Shown here: positions 43,511 to 52,191 of the stretch, in pieces
How positions within the stretch are numbered: the stretch's first letter is position 1
Layout: every line of letters starts with the position of its first letter
Assembly: GCF_008923365.1 (NCBI RefSeq)
Contig: NZ_WBMR01000038.1
Coordinates: forward strand, 1 to 59,467
Direction: 5' to 3'
From: Actinomadura montaniterrae
GTDB lineage: Bacteria; Actinomycetota; Actinomycetes; Streptosporangiales; Streptosporangiaceae
Length of the DNA: 59,467 bases
Translations under genes and position numbers: made by a program
Notes under the pieces: generated by a model
What the model was told of the DNA's origin: nothing
Databases searched by the model: none
Seen by the model: only the letters and a program-made list of their open reading frames with translations

Positions 43511-44230
43511 TCAGGCGAGGTCGAACAGCCGTCCGGCGCCGGGGATGCGGCCGGTCCATCCGGCGGCCTTGAGCACGGCCCAGAGCATCGCCTGGTTGCT
43601 GGTGACCACCGGCCGGCCGATCTCGCGCTCCAGCCGCCCGGCCGCCTCGAACGCGCGGACGTTCGCGCAGGACAGCAGCACCGCGCCGTGCGCGTCGTCG
43701 ATGCGGTCGCGCACGAACCCGGCGATCTTCCCGGGGTCCATCAGCGCCGCGACCTTCGCGTCGGTGAAGTCGAGCGAGACGGTGTCCTTCACGCCGACGC
43801 CGGACGCGACCAGCGAGTCGCGCTCGATCCGCGAGAACTCGTTGGTGAACGGGCAGACGTGCAGCACGTCGCCGGCGTCCAGCGCGGCGAGCGCCTCCTT
43901 GATCGCGACCATCGTGTTGGTCGACGGGACGCCGAGCGCCTCGGTCATCCGCCGGGCCAGCCGCGCGTCGCAGTCGCCGCCGAGCGCGACGCTCGCCCCG
44001 GTGCAGTTGAACGCGATCGCGTCCGGCGCCATGTCGGCGGCGTAGGCGGCCTCGTCCACCGCCTCCAGGTGCGCCCGCATGAGGCTCTCCATCGTCACCC
44101 GCCCGGCTTCCTTGCGCAGCCGGATCCGGTGTACGTGGTAGGCGACGTCGCGGGGGCAGAAGGCGCGGAAGTCGTCCTCGGCGATGGTGTTCAGGGACGG
44201 GACGACCATCCCGACGCGCAGCGTGCTCAC
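43511..44230 (-). CDS. Asp/Glu racemase-superfamily protein, maleate isomerase-like
   Basis: The 239-residue protein has the two-cysteine Asp/Glu racemase arrangement: Cys76 in NCTGAS and Cys188 in LLSCANVR, with RVGMVVPSLNTIAEDDF at the start. This is typical of maleate cis-trans isomerase and arylmalonate decarboxylase. Either a cis-trans isomerisation of a ring-cleavage product or a decarboxylation would fit the operon. GTG at 44230 overlaps the MFS stop by 4 bases. Confidence 0.82.
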   Translation of the reverse strand: MSTLRVGMVVPSLNTIAEDDFRAFCPRDVAYHVHRIRLRKEAGRVTMESLMRAHLEAVDEAAYAADMAPDAIAFNCTGASVALGGDCDARLARRMTEALGVPSTNTMVAIKEALAALDAGDVLHVCPFTNEFSRIERDSLVASGVGVKDTVSLDFTDAKVAALMDPGKIAGFVRDRIDDAHGAVLLSCANVRAFEAAGRLEREIGRPVVTSNQAMLWAVLKAAGWTGRIPGAGRLFDLA

Positions 44231-45651
44231 TGGGCCTCCTTCAGGCTCGCGGTGGCGGCCGCCTCCTGCGGCGGCGGCCCTTCGAGTCCCTCGTCGATCG
44301 CCTCCAGCGACCGTCCGCGCACGTCGATCCCGCCGGCCAGGTACGTCACGCCGCACACCAGCAGGCAGGCGCCCAGGAAGGCGAAGGCGGGGACGACCGC
44401 GGACATCGTCGCCTGCGGCCGGACGATGTCGCTCGACCCGACCAGCAGCGCCAGCCCGAGCGGCCCGAGGATCTTGCCGACCGACCCGGTCAGCCCGGCG
44501 TAGCCGGAGCCGCTGCCGCGCAGCCGCGACGGCCAGATCTCCGTCGAGTACAGGGCGCAGACCGAGAAGCCGCCGTCCGCGAACACGAACGCCAGCAGCA
44601 GCGGCAGCCAGAACAGCGAGGACGACAGCAGGTCGCCGTGCCCGACGAACCCGGCGAGCAGCGTGGCGACGGCGGCGGCGACCGCGAAGTACCCGCCGGT
44701 CGGGCCGCGGCCGATCCGGTCCGCCAGCCGCGCCGCGGCCAGCCGGGACGCCATGCCGAGCACGCTGAAGACGATCATGATGCGGGACGCCTCGTCCGGG
44801 TCGACGGACAGGATCTGCGACAGCAGCATCGGCGCCCACAGGACGATCCCGTAGTACCCCGTCATCAGGCCGAGGTTGATCAGCGTGGTGGTGGTGACGT
44901 GCCGCGGGAAGCGGAAGATCCGCACCCACCTGTCGTCGCCGGCGGGCCGTGACACGTGGATCTCGCCGGTGTACTCGTCCTGGCCGAGCGCCCACGCGAC
45001 CGACCTGCGGGCGGACGCGTCGCGGCCGTGCAGGCTGAGCCACCGGGCGGACTCGGGGATGAAGAACGCGCCGATCAGCGCGACGACGGCCGGCAGCGCG
45101 CCGAGCGCGAACGTCCACCGCCACCCGATCCACGGGATGATGTAGGACCCGCTGAACGAGCCGAGCAGCAGGCCGCCGGTCGTGATGGCGGAGACCACGC
45201 CGGTGAGCAGGCCGCGCCGCTTCGGCGGGATGAACTCCTGCACGAGCGCGACCTGGATGAAGTACCCGGCGGTGCAGAACCCCATGACCGTGCGCAGCAC
45301 GGCCATGTACTGCCAGTTCCCGTCCGGCGTGAACGCGAGACCGAGGCTGGAGAACGCCAGGATCAGCAGCGACACGACGAGGACGGGCTTGCGGCCGAAC
45401 CGGTCCGCCACCCGGCCCCACACGACGCCGCCGACGACCGCTCCGGCGCCGGACGCGAGCAGGACCACCCCCATCACGCCGTAGGTGAGCCCCCAGGGCT
45501 TCACGAGGAAGCCCATGATGAAGCCGATCAGGTACGCGTCCCAGAACTCAAGCATGCTGCCGATGCCGACGATGCCGAGCAGCGTCCACTGGTTCCGGGA
45601 GAGCCGCGTTTGGTGCTGGAATGGGCTGATCCCCATTTCCGGTGCCTGCAT
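44227..45651 (-). CDS. MFS transporter, aromatic acid:H+ symporter-like
   Basis: The 474-residue protein has 12 transmembrane segments, DAYLIGFIMGFLVKPWGLT after helix 1 and the motif A GRVADRFGRKPVL. These are features of the AAHS/metabolite symporter group (PcaK, BenK type). CGGAGGCTCACC precedes the ATG at 45651. It likely imports the operon's aromatic substrate. A 12-base hairpin at 45715-45744 separates it from the FAH gene upstream. Confidence 0.87.
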   Translation of the reverse strand: MQAPEMGISPFQHQTRLSRNQWTLLGIVGIGSMLEFWDAYLIGFIMGFLVKPWGLTYGVMGVVLLASGAGAVVGGVVWGRVADRFGRKPVLVVSLLILAFSSLGLAFTPDGNWQYMAVLRTVMGFCTAGYFIQVALVQEFIPPKRRGLLTGVVSAITTGGLLLGSFSGSYIIPWIGWRWTFALGALPAVVALIGAFFIPESARWLSLHGRDASARRSVAWALGQDEYTGEIHVSRPAGDDRWVRIFRFPRHVTTTTLINLGLMTGYYGIVLWAPMLLSQILSVDPDEASRIMIVFSVLGMASRLAAARLADRIGRGPTGGYFAVAAAVATLLAGFVGHGDLLSSSLFWLPLLLAFVFADGGFSVCALYSTEIWPSRLRGSGSGYAGLTGSVGKILGPLGLALLVGSSDIVRPQATMSAVVPAFAFLGACLLVCGVTYLAGGIDVRGRSLEAIDEGLEGPPPQEAAATASLKEAQ

Positions 45652-45714
45652 GGTGAGCCTCCGAATCCGCCCCGATTCCGTTGGCGGGTTTCTGTTCCCC
45701 ACTGGTGAAGCCGT

Positions 45715-45744
45715 GCGCCGGCGGCGTCGCCCCGCCGCCGGCGC
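45715..45744. promoter_or_regulatory. Intra-operon hairpin between FAH and MFS genes
   Basis: A perfect 12-base stem, GCGCCGGCGGCG (45715-45726) with 45733-45744, and a 6-base loop lie 16 bases after the FAH stop and 64 bases before the MFS start on the minus strand. It may be an attenuator or an RNA-stability element. Confidence 0.55.
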
Positions 45745-45759
45745 GGTCGAGACGGGAGC

Positions 45760-46620
45760 TCAGCCTTCCTCGACGCGGTTGCGCAGGACGCCGACCCGGT
45801 CGATCGAGATCTCGCAGACGTCGCCGGGCCTCATGAACACCGGCGGCTTGCGGGAGAACCCGACGCCGCTGGGCGTCCCGGTGGCGAGGATGTCGCCGGG
45901 GTACAGCGGCGCGATCGACGAGGCGTACTCGATGAACGCCGGGATCTTGTGCACCATGTGGCCGGCGGTGTCGTCCTGCATGACGCGGCCGTTCAGCCTC
46001 GTGACGATGCGCAGATCGTCGACGTCGCCGACCTCGTCGCGCGGCACGATCCACGGGCCGATCGCCCCGCTGCGGTAGAAGTTCTTGCCCGGCGTGATCT
46101 GCCGGGTGTGGAACTGCCAGTCGCGGACGCTGCCCTCGTTCATGACGGTGTAGCCCGCGACGTGCGCGTACGCCTCGTCCTGCGGGATCCGGTGGCCGGG
46201 CTTGCCGATGACGACGGCCAGCTCGCCCTCGAAGTCGAACTGCTCGCTGACGCCGGGGTGGCGCAGCGGCTGCTCGTGCGCGGCGAACGAGTCGCGCGCC
46301 CGCGCGAACATCGCCGGCTTCTTCGGCAGTTCCTGGACGCGTCCGGCGTTCTGGACCTCGTCGTGGTGCTCGACGTAGTTCAGCGCCAGGCACCAGATGT
46401 GGACGGGGTCGGCGATCGGCGCCAGGTAGGCGATGTCGTCGAGGGCGTAGTCGGCGGGCTCCCGCGCCGCCGCGACCACCTCGTCGGGGAAGTCGCCGGC
46501 GATGAGGTCCTTCAGCGTCGCGAACCGGTCGCCGAACCGTTTGCCGAGGTCCACCACGCCGTCGCCGGAGACGGCGCCGTAGGTGTCACTGCCTCCGACC
46601 GAGAAACTCAGGTACTTCAC
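45760..46620 (-). CDS. Fumarylacetoacetate hydrolase-family protein
   Basis: The 286-residue FAH-fold protein has the metal motif FDFEGELAVVIG and IWCLALNYVEHHDE, TGTPSGVGFSRKPPVF near the C-terminus. Members hydrolyse or decarboxylate acylpyruvates and 2-hydroxy-2,4-dienoates formed after ring cleavage. GTG at 46620 follows GAGGAGGGA. It is 11 bases after the SDR stop and in the ring-cleavage operon, so a meta-pathway hydrolase, decarboxylase or hydratase role is likely. Confidence 0.9.
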   Translation of the reverse strand: MKYLSFSVGGSDTYGAVSGDGVVDLGKRFGDRFATLKDLIAGDFPDEVVAAAREPADYALDDIAYLAPIADPVHIWCLALNYVEHHDEVQNAGRVQELPKKPAMFARARDSFAAHEQPLRHPGVSEQFDFEGELAVVIGKPGHRIPQDEAYAHVAGYTVMNEGSVRDWQFHTRQITPGKNFYRSGAIGPWIVPRDEVGDVDDLRIVTRLNGRVMQDDTAGHMVHKIPAFIEYASSIAPLYPGDILATGTPSGVGFSRKPPVFMRPGDVCEISIDRVGVLRNRVEEG

Positions 46621-46631
46621 GGCGTCCCTCC

Positions 46632-47411
46632 TCAGACCAGGCCCGCGTAGGATCCGCCGTCGAGCTGCAGGTTCTGCCCGGAGATGTAGCCCGCCTGCGC
46701 GCTGCACAGGTACGCGCACGCGTCGCCGAACTCCGCCGGGTCGCCGAGCCGCTTGGCGGCGATGGTCGCGGCGATCCGCGCCTTCGCCTCGGCGGTGGTG
46801 ATGCCGTCGCGCTTGGAGATCCGCTCGGCCATGAACCTCTGCCGGTCGGTGTCGAACCGCTCGGGCAGCATGTTGTTGATCGTCACGTTGTCGACGACGC
46901 TGTCGCGCTGCACCGACTTGCTGAGCGCGGTCAGCCCGGCGCGGACCGCCGCGGACAGGCCCATCGTCGCGCTCGGCGACTTCACCATCGCCGAGGTGAT
47001 GTTGACGATCCGGCCGAACCGGCGCGCGCGCATGCCCGGCACGTAGGTCTTGATGAAGAAGATCGGCGCGAGCATGTTCGCCTCGACGCCGGCGAGCCAG
47101 TCGTCCCGGTCCCAGTCGGCGATCTTCCCCGGGGTGGGGCCGCCGTTGTTGTTGACCAGGATGTCCGGCTCGGGGCAGGCGGCGACGACGGCCGCCCGCC
47201 CCTCCTCGGTGTTCAGGTCGGCAACGATGATCTCCGGCCGCTTGCTCGCGACCGCCTCGACCTGGTCGGCGGCCTTCTCCAGGGCGTCGCGGTCGCGGCC
47301 GTTGATGAAGACGTGGCAGCCCTCGCGGGCGAGGGCGGTCGCGCACGCGAGGCCGAGGCCCCGCGACGAGGCGCAGACCAGCGCCGTCTTTCCGGAAATT
47401 CCCAGATCCAT
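46632..47411 (-). CDS. SDR-family protein lacking the catalytic Tyr and Lys
   Basis: The 259-residue SDR has an altered cofactor motif (CASSRGLG, 13-20), NNNG (87-90) and Ser140. The positions of catalytic Tyr and Lys are Ser153 and Arg157 (LSAAVRAGL), so the YxxxK motif is lost. This matches a known divergent group of SDR proteins with LSxxxR. It may act as a non-classical reductase, isomerase or structural partner. C-terminal YISGQNLQLDGG is normal. It is cotranscribed with FAH and the LigJ-like hydratase. Confidence 0.87.
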   Translation of the reverse strand: MDLGISGKTALVCASSRGLGLACATALAREGCHVFINGRDRDALEKAADQVEAVASKRPEIIVADLNTEEGRAAVVAACPEPDILVNNNGGPTPGKIADWDRDDWLAGVEANMLAPIFFIKTYVPGMRARRFGRIVNITSAMVKSPSATMGLSAAVRAGLTALSKSVQRDSVVDNVTINNMLPERFDTDRQRFMAERISKRDGITTAEAKARIAATIAAKRLGDPAEFGDACAYLCSAQAGYISGQNLQLDGGSYAGLV

Positions 47412-47465
47412 TGTTCAGTCCTTGTTCGGGCGTCTATGTCAGGCGTCTCGTTCGGGGTGCGCCCC

Positions 47466-48476
47466 TCAGGCGGCGACGGCGGTCTTGAGCCGCGGATAGA
47501 CCTTCAGGTGGTTGTTGAAGAACACGTCCTGGCGCTGCGCGCCGGAAAGGTTCGGCGTGCTCGCGACGTACCGCCTGGTGTCGTCGTAGTTGTGGCCGGT
47601 CTCCGGGTCGATCCCCTTCACCGCGCCGATCATTTCCGAGCCGAAGACGATGTTCTCGTGCGGGACGACCTTGGTCAGCAGGTCGATGCCGGCCTGGTGG
47701 TAGACGCAGGTGTCGAAATAGACGTTGCGGAGGATCCCCTCGTCCAGCGTGCCGAGGCCCATGTCCTGGGCGAGGCCGCGGTAACGTCCCCAGTGGTAGG
47801 GGACGGCGCCGCCGCCGTGCGGGATGACGAAACGCAGCGTCGGAAAGTCCTTGAACAGCTGCGGCTCCAGCAGGAACTGCATGAACACCGTCGTGTCGCC
47901 GTTCAGGTAATGGGCGCCGACATGGTGGAAGCAGGGGTTGCAGGACGCGCTGACGTGGATCATCGCGGGGACGTCCAGCTCCACCATCTTCTCGTAGAGC
48001 GGGTAGTAGACCCGGTCGGTGAGCGGCGGGTCCGTCCAGTAGCCGCCGGACGGGTCGGGGTTCAGGTTGCAGCCGACGAAGCCCAGTTCGGTGACGCAGC
48101 GCTCCAGTTCCTTGACGGACGCGGACAGGTCCTGGCCGGGCGACTGCGGCAGCTGGCAGACGGCCGCGAAATTGTCCGGGAAGAGCGTGCACACGCGGTG
48201 GATGAGGTCGTTGCAGAGCTCCGACCATTCGATGCTCTTCCCCAGGTCGCCCAGATGATGGCCCATCTGGCCCGCGATCGGGGAGAAGAGCGTCAGGTCG
48301 AGGCCGCGCTCGTCCTGCTCCTTGATCTGCCTGCTCCGCAGCGCCTCGCGCAACTCGTCGTCACCGATGCCGAGCGGTGCCCCGTAAACGCCGCCCTCGT
48401 GGTCGAGCTGGCGGCGACGCCATTCGTGGAGCGTCTTCGGCACGGTGGTGAAATGTCCGTGACAGTCGATGATCAC
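47466..48476 (-). CDS. ligJ: 4-oxalomesaconate hydratase-like amidohydrolase (LigJ type)
   Basis: The 336-residue metal-dependent hydrolase matches LigJ closely in pattern: MIIDCHGHF (His6, His8), AMIHVSASCN (His174), FVIPHGGGAVPYHWGR (His220) and FGSEMIGAVKGID (Glu281). LigJ hydrates 4-oxalomesaconate in the protocatechuate 4,5-cleavage pathway. A related hydratase or an ACMSD-like decarboxylase acting on the dioxygenase product is the alternative. It lies directly between the SDR and the extradiol dioxygenase. Confidence 0.83.
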   Translation of the reverse strand: MIIDCHGHFTTVPKTLHEWRRRQLDHEGGVYGAPLGIGDDELREALRSRQIKEQDERGLDLTLFSPIAGQMGHHLGDLGKSIEWSELCNDLIHRVCTLFPDNFAAVCQLPQSPGQDLSASVKELERCVTELGFVGCNLNPDPSGGYWTDPPLTDRVYYPLYEKMVELDVPAMIHVSASCNPCFHHVGAHYLNGDTTVFMQFLLEPQLFKDFPTLRFVIPHGGGAVPYHWGRYRGLAQDMGLGTLDEGILRNVYFDTCVYHQAGIDLLTKVVPHENIVFGSEMIGAVKGIDPETGHNYDDTRRYVASTPNLSGAQRQDVFFNNHLKVYPRLKTAVAA

Positions 48477-48503
48477 TGCCGTCTCCTCGGTCGTCGGTAA
48501 TGG

Positions 48504-49436
48504 CTAGGGCAGGGGCGGGACGAGCGGGGAGGCCTGCTCGACGAACCGTTTCGAGGGCTTCTCGCCGGTGTCGTAGCTCATGCCCTCGCCGATCCGGATG
48601 AGGTTGAACTTGCTGTTCGCGGTCAGCCGCTCCTGCGAGATCCAGTGCTCGTGCATCTGCTCGAACGGGCTCATCCAGTAGTTGAAGATCTGGCTGCCGA
48701 GCGCGTGCCGCCCGATGCCGCGGACGTGGTCGCGGCCCGCCCCCGCCATGTGGTCGAAGCCGAAGAAGATGTCGTCCACGCCCTCCACCTCGTAGGAGAC
48801 GTGGTGCATCCCGTCCTTCCGGCCCCGGAGCAGGAAGATCACGTGGTGGTCGACCGGCTCCTCCCCGAGGTCGACCCGGTTGAACTGGCCGAGCGTGTTG
48901 CCGGTCTCCCCGACGAACAGCTCGTCGCTCGGGATGACGCCGAGGGTGCGCTGGTACCAGTCGATGACCTCCGGCAGGTTCCGCGACATGTACGCGGTGT
49001 GCGCGATCCGCCTGATCCGGGCCGGTCCGGTCGTGCGGCTCTCCCCCTCGGGGCCGCGGACGAGCGGTCGCGGCGGGAGCGGGGCCACGCGTTCGCGGCC
49101 CGCCACCAGCTCGATCCCCAGGCCGTCGGGGCCGCGCAGCCGGACGCGCTCGCCGCCGCCGGGCGCGTCCAGCGGCTCGACGGGCCCGGCGCCGGGCAGC
49201 TTCGCCGCCTCCGCCAGGCGCTCCGGGTCGGCGAGGTCGTAGGCGAAGCCGGCGGCGCCGGGGTCGCCCAGCTCGGTGACGTGCAGGAACGGCGAGTCGC
49301 CGATGCCGCGCATGTAGAGCCGCCGCGCGTCCCGCGCCACGGTGACCATCCCGAAGTCCTCGAGGAACGCCTGCATGCGGCCGAGGTCGGGAGCGCTGAG
49401 GCGGACGTAGGCCATTCCTGAGATCAATGAGGGCAC
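48504..49436 (-). CDS. Two-domain extradiol ring-cleavage dioxygenase (type I, VOC)
   Basis: The 310-residue protein has two VOC modules. The C-terminal module carries likely iron ligands His146 (RIAHTAYM), His211 or 212 (GMHHVSYEV) and Glu259 or 263 (SPFEQMHEHW), spaced as in BphC-type enzymes. It should open a catecholic ring meta to the hydroxyls. GTG at 49436 has AAAGGAGG in front. Neighbours (decarboxylases, LigJ-like hydratase) suggest a carboxylated catechol as substrate. No intradiol or LigAB-type dioxygenase is in the operon. Confidence 0.85.
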   Translation of the reverse strand: MPSLISGMAYVRLSAPDLGRMQAFLEDFGMVTVARDARRLYMRGIGDSPFLHVTELGDPGAAGFAYDLADPERLAEAAKLPGAGPVEPLDAPGGGERVRLRGPDGLGIELVAGRERVAPLPPRPLVRGPEGESRTTGPARIRRIAHTAYMSRNLPEVIDWYQRTLGVIPSDELFVGETGNTLGQFNRVDLGEEPVDHHVIFLLRGRKDGMHHVSYEVEGVDDIFFGFDHMAGAGRDHVRGIGRHALGSQIFNYWMSPFEQMHEHWISQERLTANSKFNLIRIGEGMSYDTGEKPSKRFVEQASPLVPPLP

Positions 49437-49453
49437 GTGCGCCTCCTTTCCTT

Positions 49454-50368
49454 TCAGTGCGCGGCCGCGGTGAGGGCGCCGAGCACGGCCCCGTACAGCT
49501 CGTCGGCCGCGTATCTCCTGCTGATCAATTGCTGTTCGCGGGCGAACCGGACGCCCATCTCCAGTGCGGCATGGACGTCCTCGAAGCCCACCGGTTGCAG
49601 AACCGGGCCGTTCCTCGGCGGCGTGTCACCCGCCGCCGTCCTGCTCTCGCGCAGCATCCGGAACACTTCGCGGACGATTCCGCCGTCGGACTCGGCGATC
49701 TCCTTGCGGATCGCGACCATGTGGTTGATGGGGACCACGCCGGTCCGGGCGTGCCATTCCAGGGCGGCTTCCTTCGGCTCGGGAATGAGCGTCCGGATGC
49801 GCGGGTCGCCGGACAGGCCGCCGCCCGCGATGATGGCGTCGGCCTCACCGGAGAACAGCATCTCCTCCAGGCCGTCGCCGCTCTCGGAGCGCGCGACCCA
49901 TGCGGGGTCGCGGTACTCCTCGACGTGCGCGCCCTCCCTGGTCAGCCATTTCACGTCCTCGACGCGCACGCCGTACTCGTCGGACAGGACGCCGCGCACC
50001 CACGCCGGCGTGGTCTGCGAGTAGGAGCGCATCGCGACCCGCTTGCCCGGCAGGTCCTCGGGGCGGAGGTCGGAGTCGGCGCGGCACAGGATGCTCTTGT
50101 GATGGAATCCGCCGTTCATGACGAACGGCAGCAGCACGTACGGCTTTCCGGCCTCGTACGCCAGCAGGAACGTCATGAGCGCGAGTTCGGTGACGTCGAA
50201 CTTCAGCTTCCTGACCGCGTCCTTGAACCCTTTTTGCGCGACGTCGATGCCGGCGAAGTCGAGTTCCACAAGCGGCGACGAAATGCTGTGGCTCTTCAGC
50301 GCCTCCGTCTTGGGATACGTCCCCATCATGGCGGTGAGCGTCTTCACTCGGTCCCTCTCATTCGTCAT
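49454..50368 (-). CDS. 4,5-dihydroxyphthalate decarboxylase-like protein, paralog 1
   Basis: The 304-residue protein has the PBP-like fold of Pht5-type decarboxylases, without a signal peptide: ALMTFLLAYEAGKPYVLLPF, LPGKRVAMRSYSQTTPAWVRGVLSDEYGVRVEDVKWLTREGAHVEEY (core RSYSQTTPAWVRGVLSDEYG). Pht5-family enzymes convert 4,5-dihydroxyphthalate to protocatechuate. Such proteins are often mislabelled ABC substrate-binding proteins. The ATG at 50368 overlaps the stop of its paralog (ATGA). True substrate is unknown. Confidence 0.8.
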   Translation of the reverse strand: MTNERDRVKTLTAMMGTYPKTEALKSHSISSPLVELDFAGIDVAQKGFKDAVRKLKFDVTELALMTFLLAYEAGKPYVLLPFVMNGGFHHKSILCRADSDLRPEDLPGKRVAMRSYSQTTPAWVRGVLSDEYGVRVEDVKWLTREGAHVEEYRDPAWVARSESGDGLEEMLFSGEADAIIAGGGLSGDPRIRTLIPEPKEAALEWHARTGVVPINHMVAIRKEIAESDGGIVREVFRMLRESRTAAGDTPPRNGPVLQPVGFEDVHAALEMGVRFAREQQLISRRYAADELYGAVLGALTAAAH

Positions 50369-51309
50369 GCGGACGCCCCTCGGGGATCCCGGAAGACGCG
50401 CTCGATCGGCGGCCGTTCGGGAATGAGGCCCTGCCGGTGGGCGTAGCGGACGAGCGCCTCCAGCGACGCGGCGTTCTCCTCCAGCCCGTAGGGCAGGGGG
50501 TCGCCGACCAGTTCGGCGAGCCGCGCGTAGCGCCGGTCCTCGGGCCCGGACGCGGCACCCGACTCGATACGGGCCAGGTAGTTCCGCTTGGCCTGCGTGA
50601 ACGCCTCGAACAGCGCCATCGCCAGTGCGGGGTGCCGGTCGAGCACGTCGTCACGGACGACGATCACGCCGTGCAGGGGGTAGACGCCGGTCTTGCGGAA
50701 CCACTCGTGTTCGAGCTTCTCCGCGTCCTCGACCAGGTCGACGAGCTGCCCGTCGAGGTCGGGGCCGGCGCCCGCGAGGCCGCCGAAGACCGCGTCGATC
50801 TCCCCCGACGTCACCTTGCCGGCGAGCGTCGCGCCGTCCTCGATCCGGTGCACGTTCGGCGGCGCCGGGTCGATCGGGACGTTCTCGTCCTCCTGGGTCA
50901 GCCAGGTGACCTTGTCGAGGTCGACGCCGAACTCCTCGGCGTAGATCCCGCGCGTCCACACCGACGCCGTCACCCCGTAGGCGCGGACGCCGACGCGGCG
51001 TCCCTCCAGGTCCTTCGGGTGCCGGACGCCGGAGTCCCTGAGCCGCTGCACGCCCGAATGCCGGAACCGGCGCGTCATCGGGATCGGCAGCGCGGTGATA
51101 GGCGCGCCCGCCGCGGCCGCCATCAGGTAGGACGTCGGGGCCATCTCACAGATGTCGTACGGCTGGGTCCGCGCCATCGCCCGGTACGCGTCCGGCATCC
51201 GCTGGACGTCGACGAACTCCAGGTCGCAGCCCTCGACGGCGACGGCGCCGTCCCGCAGGTCCTGGACCTGGCCGTGCCGGCCCAGCACGATCGACAGTTT
51301 CCCGGTCAT
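50365..51309 (-). CDS. 4,5-dihydroxyphthalate decarboxylase-like protein, paralog 2
   Basis: The 314-residue cytosolic protein has the same layout as the downstream paralog: LEGRRVGVRAYGVTASVWTR, AEEFGVDLDKVTWLTQEDENV and a long C-terminal helical region (ALFEAFTQAKRNYLARIE). The ATG at 51309 follows GAGGGGGACGGAG; a GTG at 51324 overlapping the aldolase stop is an alternative. Two different copies in tandem suggest a heteromer or two substrates. Confidence 0.82.
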   Translation of the reverse strand: MTGKLSIVLGRHGQVQDLRDGAVAVEGCDLEFVDVQRMPDAYRAMARTQPYDICEMAPTSYLMAAAAGAPITALPIPMTRRFRHSGVQRLRDSGVRHPKDLEGRRVGVRAYGVTASVWTRGIYAEEFGVDLDKVTWLTQEDENVPIDPAPPNVHRIEDGATLAGKVTSGEIDAVFGGLAGAGPDLDGQLVDLVEDAEKLEHEWFRKTGVYPLHGVIVVRDDVLDRHPALAMALFEAFTQAKRNYLARIESGAASGPEDRRYARLAELVGDPLPYGLEENAASLEALVRYAHRQGLIPERPPIERVFRDPRGASA

Positions 51310-51320
51310 CTCCGTCCCCC

Positions 51321-52181
51321 TCACGCGCGGCCGGCGAGCCGGCGTCCCTCGCGCAGGGCGGAGAAGTCCCGCCGGGGGAAGGTCATGAGGAACCGGTATC
51401 CCTCGTCGATGACCCGGGACACGTTGTTCTCGTTCACGTGCGGGTGCCCGACCGGGACGTCGAACGCCTTCCCGAGCTTCAGGACGTGGTCCATCATCTG
51501 GAGCAGTTCGGGGTTGTCGTACTGCCGCGGGCAGCCGAGCTCCTGGGTGAGGTCGCCCTCGCCGATGAGCAGCGCGCCGATGCCGGGGACCTCTTTGAGG
51601 ATCGTCTCGAGGTTGTCGATCGCGGTGATGTCCTCGATCATCAAGATCACGAGGATCTCGCCGTCCGGCGCGAGCGGCCAGACGTCGGCCTTCCTGTAGT
51701 ACTGCTGCTGCGACAGCCCCCAGTAGCGGGCGGCGGCCATCGGCGCGTCACCGCGCAGGCCCGCCGGCTCGCGCAGCGGCGCCCCCGGACGGCGCGGGTA
51801 CCGGCACGCGGCGACGGCGTTGTACGCCTCTTCCGGCGTGCTGATCCGCGGCCACACGATCCCGTAGGCACCGAGGTCGAGGGCCTGCTTGGCGAACCAC
51901 TGGTTCATCTCGCTGCCGCTCGGCGGGATCCGCACCAGCGGCGTCATCTGGCACGCGAGCGAGCCCGACCGGACGATCCGTTCCCGCAGCAGCAGGAACT
52001 GCATGGCCTCGCGCAGCGCGCGGATGTCCCAGGGGTTGTGCTCCAGCTCGAACACGACGCCGTCGTTGTCGGACTGCGCGAACGCGACCGCGTTCTCCAC
52101 CTCCGCCTGGATGAAGGAGGTGAACGCGATCCGGCGGCCTTCGGTCAGCGCCCTGATGACGCCGTTCAGTCGTTCCGTCAT
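51321..52181 (-). CDS. HpcH/HpaI-family aldolase
   Basis: The 286-residue class II aldolase has GVVFELEHNPWDIRAL, ILVILMIEDITAIDNLETIL (acid residues for the divalent metal) and GALLIGEGDLTQELG. Such enzymes split 4-hydroxy-2-oxo-acids into pyruvate and an aldehyde or oxo-acid, fitting the last step of a meta-cleavage route. Length exceeds HpaI (about 265) by some 20 residues. It overlaps the downstream decarboxylase frame by four bases when the GTG start there is used. Confidence 0.87.
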   Translation of the reverse strand: MTERLNGVIRALTEGRRIAFTSFIQAEVENAVAFAQSDNDGVVFELEHNPWDIRALREAMQFLLLRERIVRSGSLACQMTPLVRIPPSGSEMNQWFAKQALDLGAYGIVWPRISTPEEAYNAVAACRYPRRPGAPLREPAGLRGDAPMAAARYWGLSQQQYYRKADVWPLAPDGEILVILMIEDITAIDNLETILKEVPGIGALLIGEGDLTQELGCPRQYDNPELLQMMDHVLKLGKAFDVPVGHPHVNENNVSRVIDEGYRFLMTFPRRDFSALREGRRLAGRA

Positions 52182-52191
52182 GGCGCGCCCC

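Noticed and set aside
49454..51309. ABC transporter substrate-binding proteins
   Set aside because: The fold is similar, but there is no signal peptide or lipobox and no permease or ATPase gene nearby. Pht5-type decarboxylases fit better.
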